A stretch of 16,549 nucleotides of DNA, taken from Gemmatimonadota bacterium (GTDB lineage: Bacteria > Gemmatimonadota > Gemmatimonadetes > Palauibacterales > Palauibacteraceae). The stretch is taken from assembly GCA_016649455.1 (NCBI GenBank), contig JAENXO010000012.1, forward strand, positions 1 through 16,549. Direction: 5' to 3'. The notes beneath the pieces are model-generated. The model saw only the letters and a list, made by a program, of their open reading frames with translations. It was not told the origin of the DNA and searched no databases. Position 1 is the first letter of the stretch; every line of letters begins with the position of its first letter. The translations under genes were made by a program, and so were the position numbers. Shown here piece after piece: positions 6,480 to 14,371 of this stretch.

Positions 6480-8953
6480 GGGCCCAGCGAATAGTGGTCC
6501 GCATCCGCGAAGAGAATCTTCCACTCTCCGTCCCTGCGTTGCCAGACGAGCGTGGTTGGCCCGGTCGAGCGCGTCACCTCGCCACTCTTCGAGACCAGCG
6601 AATCCCGAAAGGTGAATGATGAGACTGCCGCGTCACCTCCGAGCGGCATGATTTCGAGGTCGCTCCACTCCGTGTGAAACAGTTCCAGGGACGCCATGAA
6701 TTCCCGGGAGCCGGCTGCGACTTCCTGGTAGGTCAACCTGGTTCCGTCGGCGACCATCGTGAAGTCGGGCCACAGCAGGTCGATAACGCCCTCGGCATTC
6801 CGCGCGGTATCTGCGGCGTGGAAGGCCCAAACCGCGTCTTCGACCTCTAAGATCACACGCGAGAGATCATCTTCTGGCCCGTCCGGCTTCATCCCCAGAA
6901 CCCTGTAGATCGCCGCCGGATCGTATACGCGCCCACCTTTCACGACCGTCACGACGCGCCGGATGTCCCTGATCTCGGCGGTGGGATCGCCGTCGACCAG
7001 GACCAGGTCGGCGAGCTTGCCAGGCTCCACGGAGCCCAGGCTGTCGTCCATCCCCATCACCCGGGCGGCTCCCAGGGTCGCGAGCCTGAGGACGTCGGCG
7101 GCCGGAATACCGGCCGCGACGTACAGCTCGAGCTCTTCCTGGAGACCGGGCCCCGAGATGTTGTCGGAGCCGGCCAGGATCGGCACGCCGGCCTCGTAAA
7201 GGGCCTTGAGCATCTCCTTCTCGCTCGCCAGAACTTCGTCCAGCTGGTCACCCATCCAGTTAAACTGCGACATGTCGAGGAATCGTCGCCTCGGGGGACC
7301 GGCCGGGAAGCGGTCCACCCAGTCCTCGATCCAGGTCGGCGGGACCGCGCCCCTCGACTCGGTCAGACCGAGAGTGGGATCCACTGCCACGCCCCGGTCT
7401 ACGAGCAGCGAGATGAATTCGCGAGCGACGTCCTTGTCGGGCGTCAGGCTCGCCAGCATCCCGGCAATCTCTTCGTCCGTCAGGTCGTCGTCCGCATCCT
7501 CGGGCGGAGGGCCGAGCGCCATGCTCTCCATCACGTTCGGCATGTGGTTGATCTCGTCGAACCCGGCTTCGATAGCTTCCTGTCCGCTGATCTCCCATGG
7601 GATGTGTCCGCTCACTCGCATCCCGCGAATTCGCGCTCGTTCGATGACGATCGGGATCAGTTCCGCCGGGACTCGATTGTACAACTTGGCCTGCACGAAT
7701 CCGAGCCTGGCGTATCGGTCCACCGCCTCACGTGCTTCATCCGGGTTGGCCACCCGGATTCCCGTCCGGCTCCCGCCGATCCCCTCGATGAACCCCGCCA
7801 TCACGATCCGCGGCCCGATCGCCTCGCCCGCCTCGATACGGTCACGCAGGGCCACGATCATCTCTGGCTGGCTTCCCATGTCCCGGACCGTGGTCACCCC
7901 GGCTGCCAGCGCGAGTGGGGCGTAGACCTGGTGGTCGCGGGCCGGGTCGAGATGCACGTGCATGTCCCACAGGCCGGGCAGGACCATCCTGCCACCCGCA
8001 TCGATCACTTCCGCTTCGGCTGGCACGGCAACCTCGCCCCGTTCGCCGACTGCGACGATCCGCTCAGCCTCGATCAGAATCGTCGTTCCTTCGCGCACCG
8101 TACCGGATGCCGGATCGAACAGCCGGGCTCCGACGATGGCTAGCGGACGCTCGCGCGCGGGCGGGACGACGTCCCGGGCTGCGCCTTGCATGTTGTCGTC
8201 GATCGCGGCCGAGATCTCCCAGCGGAGCTCCCGGAAGGCCGGCTCCCACCCCTCCAGGATTGCCCATTCGTCGGCAAAGGTCGCCCCCTCTTCATCCAGC
8301 CACACATAGACGGGTCGGAGGTGGAGACCGCGAATCGCGTACAGTCGCACGTGCCGGCTGCGTCCCTCGACCAGCACGGTCCGCTCCTGCAGCGGCTCCA
8401 GCCATGCGGTCCCCTCCGGCAGCAAGCGCAGGGTCCGGTCGGTCCGGTGGAGCAGAGCCCGAGCCAGCATGCCGCGGTCGTGGGCGGGGTGCAGGGCGAC
8501 GTAGTACGCGGGCCCAGACACCAACGTCGTGCCCGAGTCCACCGGCGCAGACCACTGAGCCGCTCCTCTCTTCAGTTCGAAGCGCTCTTCCCAGGTCTCT
8601 ACCGGGTTCTTGCGCCCTGAGATCTCGAGCGAGACGGGGACGCCCTCGGCGTCGAGAACCACCCGAGAGGTCCGGTCGAATCCCGAGTCCTGGTCCCCGT
8701 CCGCGCTGAACGACCAGGTATCGGCCGCTTCCCGGACGGCCAGCCGCTGGCCCGTCGGACCGGAGTCTGCCGACCACCAGTCCGTGAAGAACACGGTGTA
8801 GCGAGCGGTGTCTCCGACGAGAGCGACCCCGTGCGCGGAGCGGGTTGCCGGCTGGCTCATGGTCCCTGGAACCTGCGCGAATGCGGAAGATGAGGGCGCC
8901 GCGAGGAACAGTATCAGGACGATCGATGCTACAGTCGAGGACCGTCGATTCAT
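6476..8953 (-). CDS. secreted multidomain amidohydrolase with C-terminal SnoaL/DUF4440-like domain
   Basis: An 825-residue exported protein (signal peptide residues 1-27, ending AFAQ). Residues 30-260 form a separate beta-rich domain that I do not recognise. Residues 268-680 are a metal-dependent amidohydrolase: DMHVHLD supplies His332 and His334, Lys423 in QAKLYNR is the likely carboxylated lysine, His450 (SGHIPW) and His470 (NHMPN) are the other ligands, and Asp597 (AGSDN) is catalytic. LGSVEPGKLADLVLVDGDP closes the composite domain, as in imidazolonepropionase/prolidase-like secreted amidohydrolases. Residues 695-825 (VEDAVWAFHAADTARNAEGV, then WQRRDGEWKILFAD) are a DUF4440/SnoaL-like cone domain. 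The substrate is unknown; related enzymes hydrolyse peptides or cyclic amides. The gene shares an operon with the glycosidase-like gene. The ATG at 8953 has AAAGG about 11 bases upstream. Confidence 0.88.
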   Translation of the reverse strand: MNRRSSTVASIVLILFLAAPSSSAFAQVPGTMSQPATRSAHGVALVGDTARYTVFFTDWWSADSGPTGQRLAVREAADTWSFSADGDQDSGFDRTSRVVLDAEGVPVSLEISGRKNPVETWEERFELKRGAAQWSAPVDSGTTLVSGPAYYVALHPAHDRGMLARALLHRTDRTLRLLPEGTAWLEPLQERTVLVEGRSRHVRLYAIRGLHLRPVYVWLDEEGATFADEWAILEGWEPAFRELRWEISAAIDDNMQGAARDVVPPARERPLAIVGARLFDPASGTVREGTTILIEAERIVAVGERGEVAVPAEAEVIDAGGRMVLPGLWDMHVHLDPARDHQVYAPLALAAGVTTVRDMGSQPEMIVALRDRIEAGEAIGPRIVMAGFIEGIGGSRTGIRVANPDEAREAVDRYARLGFVQAKLYNRVPAELIPIVIERARIRGMRVSGHIPWEISGQEAIEAGFDEINHMPNVMESMALGPPPEDADDDLTDEEIAGMLASLTPDKDVAREFISLLVDRGVAVDPTLGLTESRGAVPPTWIEDWVDRFPAGPPRRRFLDMSQFNWMGDQLDEVLASEKEMLKALYEAGVPILAGSDNISGPGLQEELELYVAAGIPAADVLRLATLGAARVMGMDDSLGSVEPGKLADLVLVDGDPTAEIRDIRRVVTVVKGGRVYDPAAIYRVLGMKPDGPEDDLSRVILEVEDAVWAFHAADTARNAEGVIDLLWPDFTMVADGTRLTYQEVAAGSREFMASLELFHTEWSDLEIMPLGGDAAVSSFTFRDSLVSKSGEVTRSTGPTTLVWQRRDGEWKILFADADHYSLGP

Positions 8954-9010
8954 GCGATGAGGCGCCTTTCCATGAGCAGCGTCGGATCAGGAGTCGAGGA
9001 GATACCCGGC

Positions 9011-9044
9011 CCGGCTTCCTGCGCCTTCGGCGTCAGGAAGCCGG
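9011..9044 (-). terminator. long stem-loop overlapping the stop codon of the SusF-like gene
   Basis: CCGGCTTCCTG and CAGGAAGCCGG form an 11-bp perfect outer stem. CGCC and GGCG extend it by four pairs across a one-base bulge, closing on a 3-base loop. The minus-strand stop codon (9035-9033) lies inside the right arm. There is no U-tract after it, so it may be a Rho-assisted terminator, an mRNA 3'-stabilising hairpin or a polarity element between this gene and the amidohydrolase. Confidence 0.45.
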
Positions 9045-10190
9045 CTGTACTTCCTCGAACAGATACTCGCCCGTCCGCGAATTGAACGTGACCCGGTACC
9101 TCCCGCCGCTGATCGGCAGGTTCATGCCGTTCATGGCCGCCGCGCCGGACGGAAATACGTCTTCCAGGAGGACCCGGTCGGACGACCAGAGATCGCCGGG
9201 GGCGTCGGTCAGGTTCGGGAACGGGGCGCCCCAGTTGTAATCCCAACTATCGTTTGCTCGGAACTTGATGTAGCCTGCCGGGAGATCGACCACCGTCTCC
9301 CAGGTGTGGGGCCCGGTCCGGGGCATCGGCCTGCTCGCCTCGCTTCCGACCACTGCTGAGTCTACCGGCCAGTTGACCAGTTCCATGGAAACTATGGACA
9401 GCCCGACTTCCGGCAGTCGTGCTGCGATCGCGCTCCGGGTCTGACCGAGCGCTCCCTGCTGCCAGCCGAGCACCCAGGCCGCCCCCTGCCGGATCTCGAT
9501 AACCTGCCGCAGCACATTGCGGAACTCAGCCCGAGTGATCAGCTCGCGGGCCTTCCGTTCGTTCTCCGCCTGTGTGATGCACTCCCCTTCCGGGTAGAGC
9601 AGCTCTCGGATCTCTGCCATGTAGGGTCGAGCCATCAGGGTCACGGCGCCGTCGTTTGTCTGGGCACCCGTGCAGGAGACGAACCCCGCGCTGCTCCAGT
9701 GCTCAGTGCGCAGCTCCCGAAGCTCTTCGTCCATGGTCTCCATCGCATCCTGCAGGCTCATGAACTGCCCGTACACGTTGTCGAGCGTGGCCATGGTCTC
9801 GTCGAACGGAATGGACAGTGGAGTGTTGCTCAGCCGCACGTATCCCGTCGTGTTCGTCGCACTGCCAACTCCTCCGAAGACGTGCGCCAATTCTGTGTAC
9901 AGGTCTCTGTCGGCCGGGACCTCGACGTCGAGAATCGCCAGTTCCATCGCGTACTTGAGCGCCAGGTTGTTCGTAGCGATCGCAATCGGCACAGAGCCCT
10001 GGTCAAACACCGAGTTGTAGTAGATCTCCTCCAGAAGATGGTGGTAGGTGTCCACGTCCTCCCGATTCTGGCGCCATTCCTCGATCCAGAACGACGAAGT
10101 GATTCCGGCGAAGATCACAGCCGCCTCGAGAAACAGCAGGCCGGCGATCTTTCCAGCGCTCAGGTCCTGCTTCATCAATGCTAATGGCAT
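9033..10190 (-). CDS. membrane-anchored protein with C-terminal SusE/SusF-like module
   Basis: A 385-residue protein. A single transmembrane helix near residues 14-32 (KIAGLLFLEAAVIFAGITSS) is followed by FWIEEWRQNRED, the layout of DUF6090-type membrane proteins common in the FCB group. The middle (about 45-285) is helical with a possible coiled-coil segment (LQDAMETMDEELRELRTE) and a cysteine pair (VSCTGA, EGECIT). The last ~98 residues (IKFRANDSWDYNWGAPFPNL ... PISGGRYRVTFNSRTGEYLF) have the signature of SusE/SusF starch-binding repeats. It could present a glycan-binding module in the periplasm. The first ATG at 10190 is used; an ATG five codons later lacks a ribosome binding site too. Function is inferred from domains only. 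Confidence 0.7.
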   Translation of the reverse strand: MPLALMKQDLSAGKIAGLLFLEAAVIFAGITSSFWIEEWRQNREDVDTYHHLLEEIYYNSVFDQGSVPIAIATNNLALKYAMELAILDVEVPADRDLYTELAHVFGGVGSATNTTGYVRLSNTPLSIPFDETMATLDNVYGQFMSLQDAMETMDEELRELRTEHWSSAGFVSCTGAQTNDGAVTLMARPYMAEIRELLYPEGECITQAENERKARELITRAEFRNVLRQVIEIRQGAAWVLGWQQGALGQTRSAIAARLPEVGLSIVSMELVNWPVDSAVVGSEASRPMPRTGPHTWETVVDLPAGYIKFRANDSWDYNWGAPFPNLTDAPGDLWSSDRVLLEDVFPSGAAAMNGMNLPISGGRYRVTFNSRTGEYLFEEVQPAS

Positions 10191-10388
10191 GGCAGCCCGT
10201 CTTCCCTCGTTTTCCGGTCCGCTGGTGCGGGAGTCGCCCGACTCCCGGTGTCTGGGAAAGAGATACCCAAACCCGGGTGTTCGTGTACAGGTGCGCGAGT
10301 TGTTTGACCCGGTACGTCAGCGCAACTTGCTCCCGGGCTGTTTATCGGATGGAACGGCTGCCCACACCCGCCAGACCCGGAGCGACCG
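10191..10388. promoter_or_regulatory. divergent promoter region with inverted repeat
   Basis: A 198-base spacer between divergent genes must contain both promoters. At 10228-10247 CGGGAGTC and GACTCCCG form a perfect 8-bp inverted repeat with a 4-base loop (GCCC). It lies 38-57 bases before the minus-strand start, where it could be an operator or leader hairpin. TTGACC at 10308-10313 on the plus strand resembles a -35 box, but no convincing -10 box follows at the right distance. GGAG precedes the plus-strand ATG. Confidence 0.4.
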
Positions 10389-12215
10389 ATGTCACACAGC
10401 AAGCCGCCCGCGAAACTCAGGTTCCTGCCTTTCCTGATCCTCTTCGCCGCCCTGGCTGCGCCCGGACTGGTTCTTGGCCAGACAACGACGAATCGCGTTC
10501 CCGGCGAACAATGGATGCAATACGCCGACGTCGGTGATGCCGGCTTCGATGCGACGAAGCTCGAAGCCGCGCGTCAAACCTGGGAGTCAATTCCCTCCTC
10601 CGCGTTCATGGTGATCTCCGACGGTGCGGTCGTCGCCGCGTGGGGCGAATTCGAGCGCCGGTTCATGTGCCACTCGGTGCGGAAGAGCTTCATATCCGGA
10701 CTGTACGGGATCTACTGGGACCGGGGGGAGATCGAGCTCAACAAGACACTCGCGGATCTCGGGATCGACGACGAGCCCGGTCCGCTGCTCGAAACCGAGA
10801 AGCAGGCAAGGATTCTAGACCTGCTCAAGGCGCGCTCCGGCGTCTTCCACCCCGCAGCCTACGCGGGCCGGACCGACTCGCGGCCGCGCGGCAGCGAGGG
10901 GCCCGGCCGCTACTTCGCTTACAACAACTGGGACTTCAACACCGTAGCCACGATCCTGATGCAGGAGACGGGCATCGATGTGTTCGAGGCGTTCGACGAG
11001 CACTTCGGCCGGCCGCTGAAGATGGAGGATTGGCGACTGTCGGACGGCTACTACCACTACGAGCTCGACAAGTCGATTTATCCGGCTTACCCGTTCCGCC
11101 TGTCTGCGCGTGACGCCGCGCGGTTCGGGCTATTGTACGCACGCCTCGGCAAGTGGGGCGACGAGCGGATCCTCTCCGAGAATTGGGTCCGACGCAGCAC
11201 TGCGCTTTACTCGATCGACGGTGACCCGGAGACCGCCTTAATGGGATACGGGTTCTACTGGTGGATTCTGCGGGATGCCCGGTTCGCTCCGTACGGCGCA
11301 TACACGGCTCTGGGAGTGGGGAACCAGGCGATCGCCGTGTTCCCGAAGCTGGACATGGTGATCGTGAACCGGGCGAACACTTACCAGGGTGAGGGTACAC
11401 CACCGCCACAACTGATGGATCTCATGGCGCAGATCATAGACGCTCGCACGGGAACGGCGGGGGCGAACCCTGACCTCGTGGCTCTGGAGGGACGGCCCGA
11501 CTCCTTGATCACGGACGCTCCGGACGAGCAGCTGGGTGAGTACATCGGCGAGTGGGACTTTCCCGCACCGCCTCTCGGGCTGCCTCCCACGTACCAGTTC
11601 CAGGTAACGCCAGGAGACGGTTACCTGGTGGCAAGTTCGCCAGTGCGAGGCACGTATCGGCTCTACTTGCAGCCGGACGGATCCCTGCACTCCGAGGACA
11701 GCCACCTGCGGTTCCTTCCGATCTACGATGACGCGGGTTCGTTCGCCGGACTCGCGTACGAGGAGTCGATCCTGGAGGCCGCGATCATCACCGCGGCAGC
11801 TGGTGACGGTGAGCGGGCAAGAGACCTGCTCTCAAAGATCGATGATCAAGAGAGCCTGGATTGGATGGTGTCGCGATCGGTCATCGATCTGCTCGGCGGC
11901 GACGTAGAGGCCGCTGAGCGGGCGATCCGGGAGCTTGCACAGAGTGAGGAGCCTGCTCAGGTCGAGGCAGCCGTGAATGCCGCAGGGTACGTCTTAGTGC
12001 GAGCCGAATTGCCGGAGCAGGCGGTGGAAGTGCTCGAGCTCAACACCCGCATGTTCCCCGAAGCGTTCAACACCTGGGACAGCCTTGGCGAGGCGCACAT
12101 GGAGCTCGGCCACGACGAGGAAGCGATCCGCCACTACGAGCGCTCGCTGGAGCTGAACCCGGACAACACCAATGCGGAGCAGATGATCGAGAGGATCCGA
12201 CAGGGCGATTCCTGA
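10389..12215 (+). CDS. secreted class C beta-lactamase-family serine hydrolase with C-terminal TPRs
   Basis: A 608-residue exported protein (signal peptide 1-30, LVLG-Q). Residues 40-350 are a serine hydrolase of the beta-lactamase/penicillin-binding fold. SVRK (Ser96, Lys99) is the nucleophile motif and YNN (Tyr178-Asn180) the second motif. The third KTG-type motif is not obvious; LGVGNQ at 308-313 sits in its place, as in many esterase-like members. Residues 375-460 form a small beta domain. Residues from about 527 to 600 contain TPRs (NTWDSLGEAHMELGHDEEAI, then YERSLELNPDN). It could be an esterase, peptidase or D-aminopeptidase; resistance to antibiotics is not implied. The ATG has GGAG six bases upstream. 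It is convergent with the GNAT gene and divergent from the membrane/SusF-like gene. Confidence 0.88.
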   Translation: MSHSKPPAKLRFLPFLILFAALAAPGLVLGQTTTNRVPGEQWMQYADVGDAGFDATKLEAARQTWESIPSSAFMVISDGAVVAAWGEFERRFMCHSVRKSFISGLYGIYWDRGEIELNKTLADLGIDDEPGPLLETEKQARILDLLKARSGVFHPAAYAGRTDSRPRGSEGPGRYFAYNNWDFNTVATILMQETGIDVFEAFDEHFGRPLKMEDWRLSDGYYHYELDKSIYPAYPFRLSARDAARFGLLYARLGKWGDERILSENWVRRSTALYSIDGDPETALMGYGFYWWILRDARFAPYGAYTALGVGNQAIAVFPKLDMVIVNRANTYQGEGTPPPQLMDLMAQIIDARTGTAGANPDLVALEGRPDSLITDAPDEQLGEYIGEWDFPAPPLGLPPTYQFQVTPGDGYLVASSPVRGTYRLYLQPDGSLHSEDSHLRFLPIYDDAGSFAGLAYEESILEAAIITAAAGDGERARDLLSKIDDQESLDWMVSRSVIDLLGGDVEAAERAIRELAQSEEPAQVEAAVNAAGYVLVRAELPEQAVEVLELNTRMFPEAFNTWDSLGEAHMELGHDEEAIRHYERSLELNPDNTNAEQMIERIRQGDS

Positions 12216-12265
12216 CCAGTAACTGCATGATCGTGCTACCGTCATGGTCGCGGCCCGGCTGGGTG

Positions 12266-12283
12266 TGATCGAACCGACGATCA
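12266..12283. repeat. short inverted repeat between convergent genes
   Basis: TGATCG and CGATCA pair as a 6-bp stem around a 6-base loop in the 65-base gap between the serine hydrolase and the acetyltransferase stop, which it overlaps. The stem is short and AT/GC mixed with no T-run, so a shared terminator is only a weak possibility. Confidence 0.2.
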
Positions 12284-12805
12284 ACTCCGTATCCAGGCCA
12301 TCGGAATGTCGGACTCAAGACTGCCATCGACGTTACGGATCCGGGATCCGAGTTCGCCTTCGCGCCGGAATCCGAGGGACTCGTAGAACTGGATCGCCTT
12401 CCGATTCGACTCCCTGGAGATCAGCTCGATTCGGAGAATCTCCGGGTGGGCCTCGACCACGTTTCGCATGAACGTCTCGAACAGCAGGCGACCGACTCCC
12501 TGTCCCTGTACGTCGGGGACGACGGCGATCGTCAGGTCCGTCAGTACGTGCGAGAAGCAGAACAGCATGGGTGTGTAGGCGTGAATCTCGCCGACGATCT
12601 CGTTGCCTTTCGTCTCGGCCACCAGGGAGAGTCCGTCGGTGCAAGCCCGGGTGAGGAACTCGTTCACCCAAGTTTCGTCCACCTCCTCGGCGAGGCGGGC
12701 AAGCCCCCCAGGGACCGAAGCTACCCGTCGATACAGGTTCAGCACCGCCGGCTGGTCGGCGGCCGTGGTCTGCCGAATGTTCGTGCGCGACTTCAGATCA
12801 GGCAC
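12281..12805 (-). CDS. GNAT-family N-acetyltransferase
   Basis: A cytoplasmic acetyl-CoA-dependent acetyltransferase of about 174 residues. The acetyl-CoA pyrophosphate loop is clear: IAVVPDVQGQGVGRLLFETF (Q-x-G-x-G, residues 100-106). The closing blocks are LRIELISRESNRKAIQFYES and LGFRREGEL. The substrate cannot be deduced. The start is uncertain: the frame has no ATG upstream of the domain, and GTG at 12805 (preceded by a weak CGGGA) is the best candidate, giving PDLKSRTNIRQTTAAD ahead of the fold. It lies 69 bases downstream of the LolA-like gene and may be co-transcribed with it. Confidence 0.87.
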   Translation of the reverse strand: MPDLKSRTNIRQTTAADQPAVLNLYRRVASVPGGLARLAEEVDETWVNEFLTRACTDGLSLVAETKGNEIVGEIHAYTPMLFCFSHVLTDLTIAVVPDVQGQGVGRLLFETFMRNVVEAHPEILRIELISRESNRKAIQFYESLGFRREGELGSRIRNVDGSLESDIPMAWIRS

Positions 12806-12874
12806 GTCGGCATCCCGTAGATCATTGCCGAACCTGACTTTCGAGCAGTGCCACCGACCGGTCCAGCGATCCCA

Positions 12875-13603
12875 TCAGTTCCTCGAGGTCGGAGGCAGAA
12901 ACAGCGTTGAATCGGGTGGCTGACGGTCGGCCGAAAGCGAGATCATCTCGAAACGCGTCGTTCCGTTGTCGTACACACCCCACCCGGGAACCCGGAGATT
13001 TCCGAATCGTCTCAACGGCCCGAGCGTGTAGCGGTACTGGGGCGTCGCCTTGACGATCGGTTCCATCTTCGCATTTAGAATGACCCACCCGCGCATGATT
13101 CCGTCTGGCCCGAGGAACTCGATGCGACGAGTCCCAGGAATGTCGCCTTCCCCAAACCGAAGCTCGTAGAACGGATCCTCGATGGCGACTGCCTTGACGA
13201 GTCGATAGAAATTGAACGGAGCTCTCTCGAGAGCGCTGTCCCGAACTTCGTCGCTGCTGCGTTTGAATTCACCGTCACTGATCGACCAGTGTCCGCCTTC
13301 TGGACTGTAGGCGCGTATCTGACGGTGAATTTCGCTCTTCCTGTCGACCCAGGATCTGGGACCCGTCAGATCCAGAATCTCATTCTCGACGTACGAGTCA
13401 ACACGATTCCAGGGATACCATTCGTGAACGAAATGCACGGTCCCGAGCTGTGCCCAGATCTCGATTCCACCCATTGTCTCGACCATCTCCCGGGCCGCGG
13501 CGATCGCGTCCGGGTCACCCCGGTTCCCGTCACCACCCTCCTGCGCCGTGCCGACCTGCCAGACTGAACCGATCAGCAGGCTCGTCATAAGAATGAGCTT
13601 CAA
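12875..13603 (-). CDS. exported LolA-like/DUF6503-like protein
   Basis: A 242-residue protein with a signal peptide (MKLILMTSLLIGSVWQVGTA-Q). The layout AREMVETMGGIEIWAQLGTV followed by alternating beta strands (HFVHEWYPWNRVDSY, RSWVDRKSEIHRQIRAYSPE, RRIEFLGPDG, GWVILNAKMEPIVKATPQ) is that of LolA-fold or outer-membrane-lipoprotein-sorting-like domains in which a lipid or apolar ligand is bound. Such proteins are frequent in FCB bacteria and mostly uncharacterised. The start is TTG at 13603: GGGAGG lies five bases upstream and a lysine follows, giving a proper signal peptide. The internal ATG at 13588 would lose the positive N-region. Function is unknown. Confidence 0.72.
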   Translation of the reverse strand: MKLILMTSLLIGSVWQVGTAQEGGDGNRGDPDAIAAAREMVETMGGIEIWAQLGTVHFVHEWYPWNRVDSYVENEILDLTGPRSWVDRKSEIHRQIRAYSPEGGHWSISDGEFKRSSDEVRDSALERAPFNFYRLVKAVAIEDPFYELRFGEGDIPGTRRIEFLGPDGIMRGWVILNAKMEPIVKATPQYRYTLGPLRRFGNLRVPGWGVYDNGTTRFEMISLSADRQPPDSTLFLPPTSRN

Positions 13604-13695
13604 ATGTACCTCCCGTGCATGGTTGAGAGTCGCCGACGATCTGCCTTATCCGGACTTGCTCTGCATGATGAATGAATACTCGCTTCCGTGCTCCG

Positions 13696-14370
13696 CTACG
13701 GGGTGATCGTGCGAACTACCTGCCCTTGCTCATCGAGAAAGCTGATACTCGCCGCCCCGAGGCTGTCCACTACCAGTCTGAGTCGCGGGTTGCCGGCCGG
13801 GTCGGACAACGTGACTACAGAGGCGCGGTCGTAGGTCCGCCCAACGAACAAGCGACGCGAAACGAGATCCTGCTGGGGAATCATCGCCAGGTAGTGTTTC
13901 GTCAGCGAGTCACGCTCGGCGGCCGATGGCGCTGTCTCGATGGCGCGATAGGCCTCCTTGACCAGGTCACTCAGCGTGTCGGGACGCTCCTGGATCGTCA
14001 GCCCCTGGCGCTTTCGACCTCCGTCATGGTCGTAACTGAGCGCCACGATCTGGTCATTCCCGTACTGATCGAACGTCAGGATCGCGCCCGCCTGGATGCC
14101 GCCGACCGTGTCCTGCGTGCCCCTGTAAACAAGGCCTCCTGCCTCGACACCGTCCTGGTTGATGAACAACAGTCCGGCCAGGTCGGCTCGCCGTGGCGGA
14201 TAGCCCCCAGCCAGAAGGACCCTGGTCCGGCCCTCGGAGTCCACCACGTTGATCTTGCTGACTGTGATCTCATCGAATACCGCTGTGTGGATCCCGCGGC
14301 CGAAGCCGGCGACAGCGACGACGAGCAGCAGAGCGGTAGCAGCAGCGGCATAAAGTCTGAGCAGGCGCAT
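13696..14370 (-). CDS. conserved exported or membrane-anchored protein of unknown function
   Basis: A 224-residue protein with an N-terminal hydrophobic helix (LYAAAATALLLVVAVAGF, residues 6-23) without an obvious cleavage site, so it may stay anchored. The body reads FDEITVSKINVVDSEGRTRV, AGLLFINQDGVEAGGLVYRG, LTFDQYGNDQIVALSYD and ends LRLVVDSLGAASISFLDEQG. These beta-strand repeats ending in 'DxxG' turns recall a conserved family of hypothetical proteins whose shared core is 'I.V.D.DG..R.V....... G.LF.N..G.E.GGL'. I cannot name a function. The ATG at 14370 is chosen for its GGAGA box and hydrophobic start; it lies one base after the stop of the SRPBCC gene, so the two are probably co-translated. 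Confidence 0.72.
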   Translation of the reverse strand: MRLLRLYAAAATALLLVVAVAGFGRGIHTAVFDEITVSKINVVDSEGRTRVLLAGGYPPRRADLAGLLFINQDGVEAGGLVYRGTQDTVGGIQAGAILTFDQYGNDQIVALSYDHDGGRKRQGLTIQERPDTLSDLVKEAYRAIETAPSAAERDSLTKHYLAMIPQQDLVSRRLFVGRTYDRASVVTLSDPAGNPRLRLVVDSLGAASISFLDEQGQVVRTITP

Positions 14371-14371
14371 G

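Noticed and set aside
5445..6494. Long plus-strand open frame of about 350 codons
   Set aside because: It is the shadow of the glycosidase-like gene on the other strand, without a recognisable domain or ribosome binding site.
7206..8709. Plus-strand open frames opposite the amidohydrolase
   Set aside because: Serine-, arginine- and proline-rich antisense translations of a gene with clear catalytic motifs; they are not independent genes.
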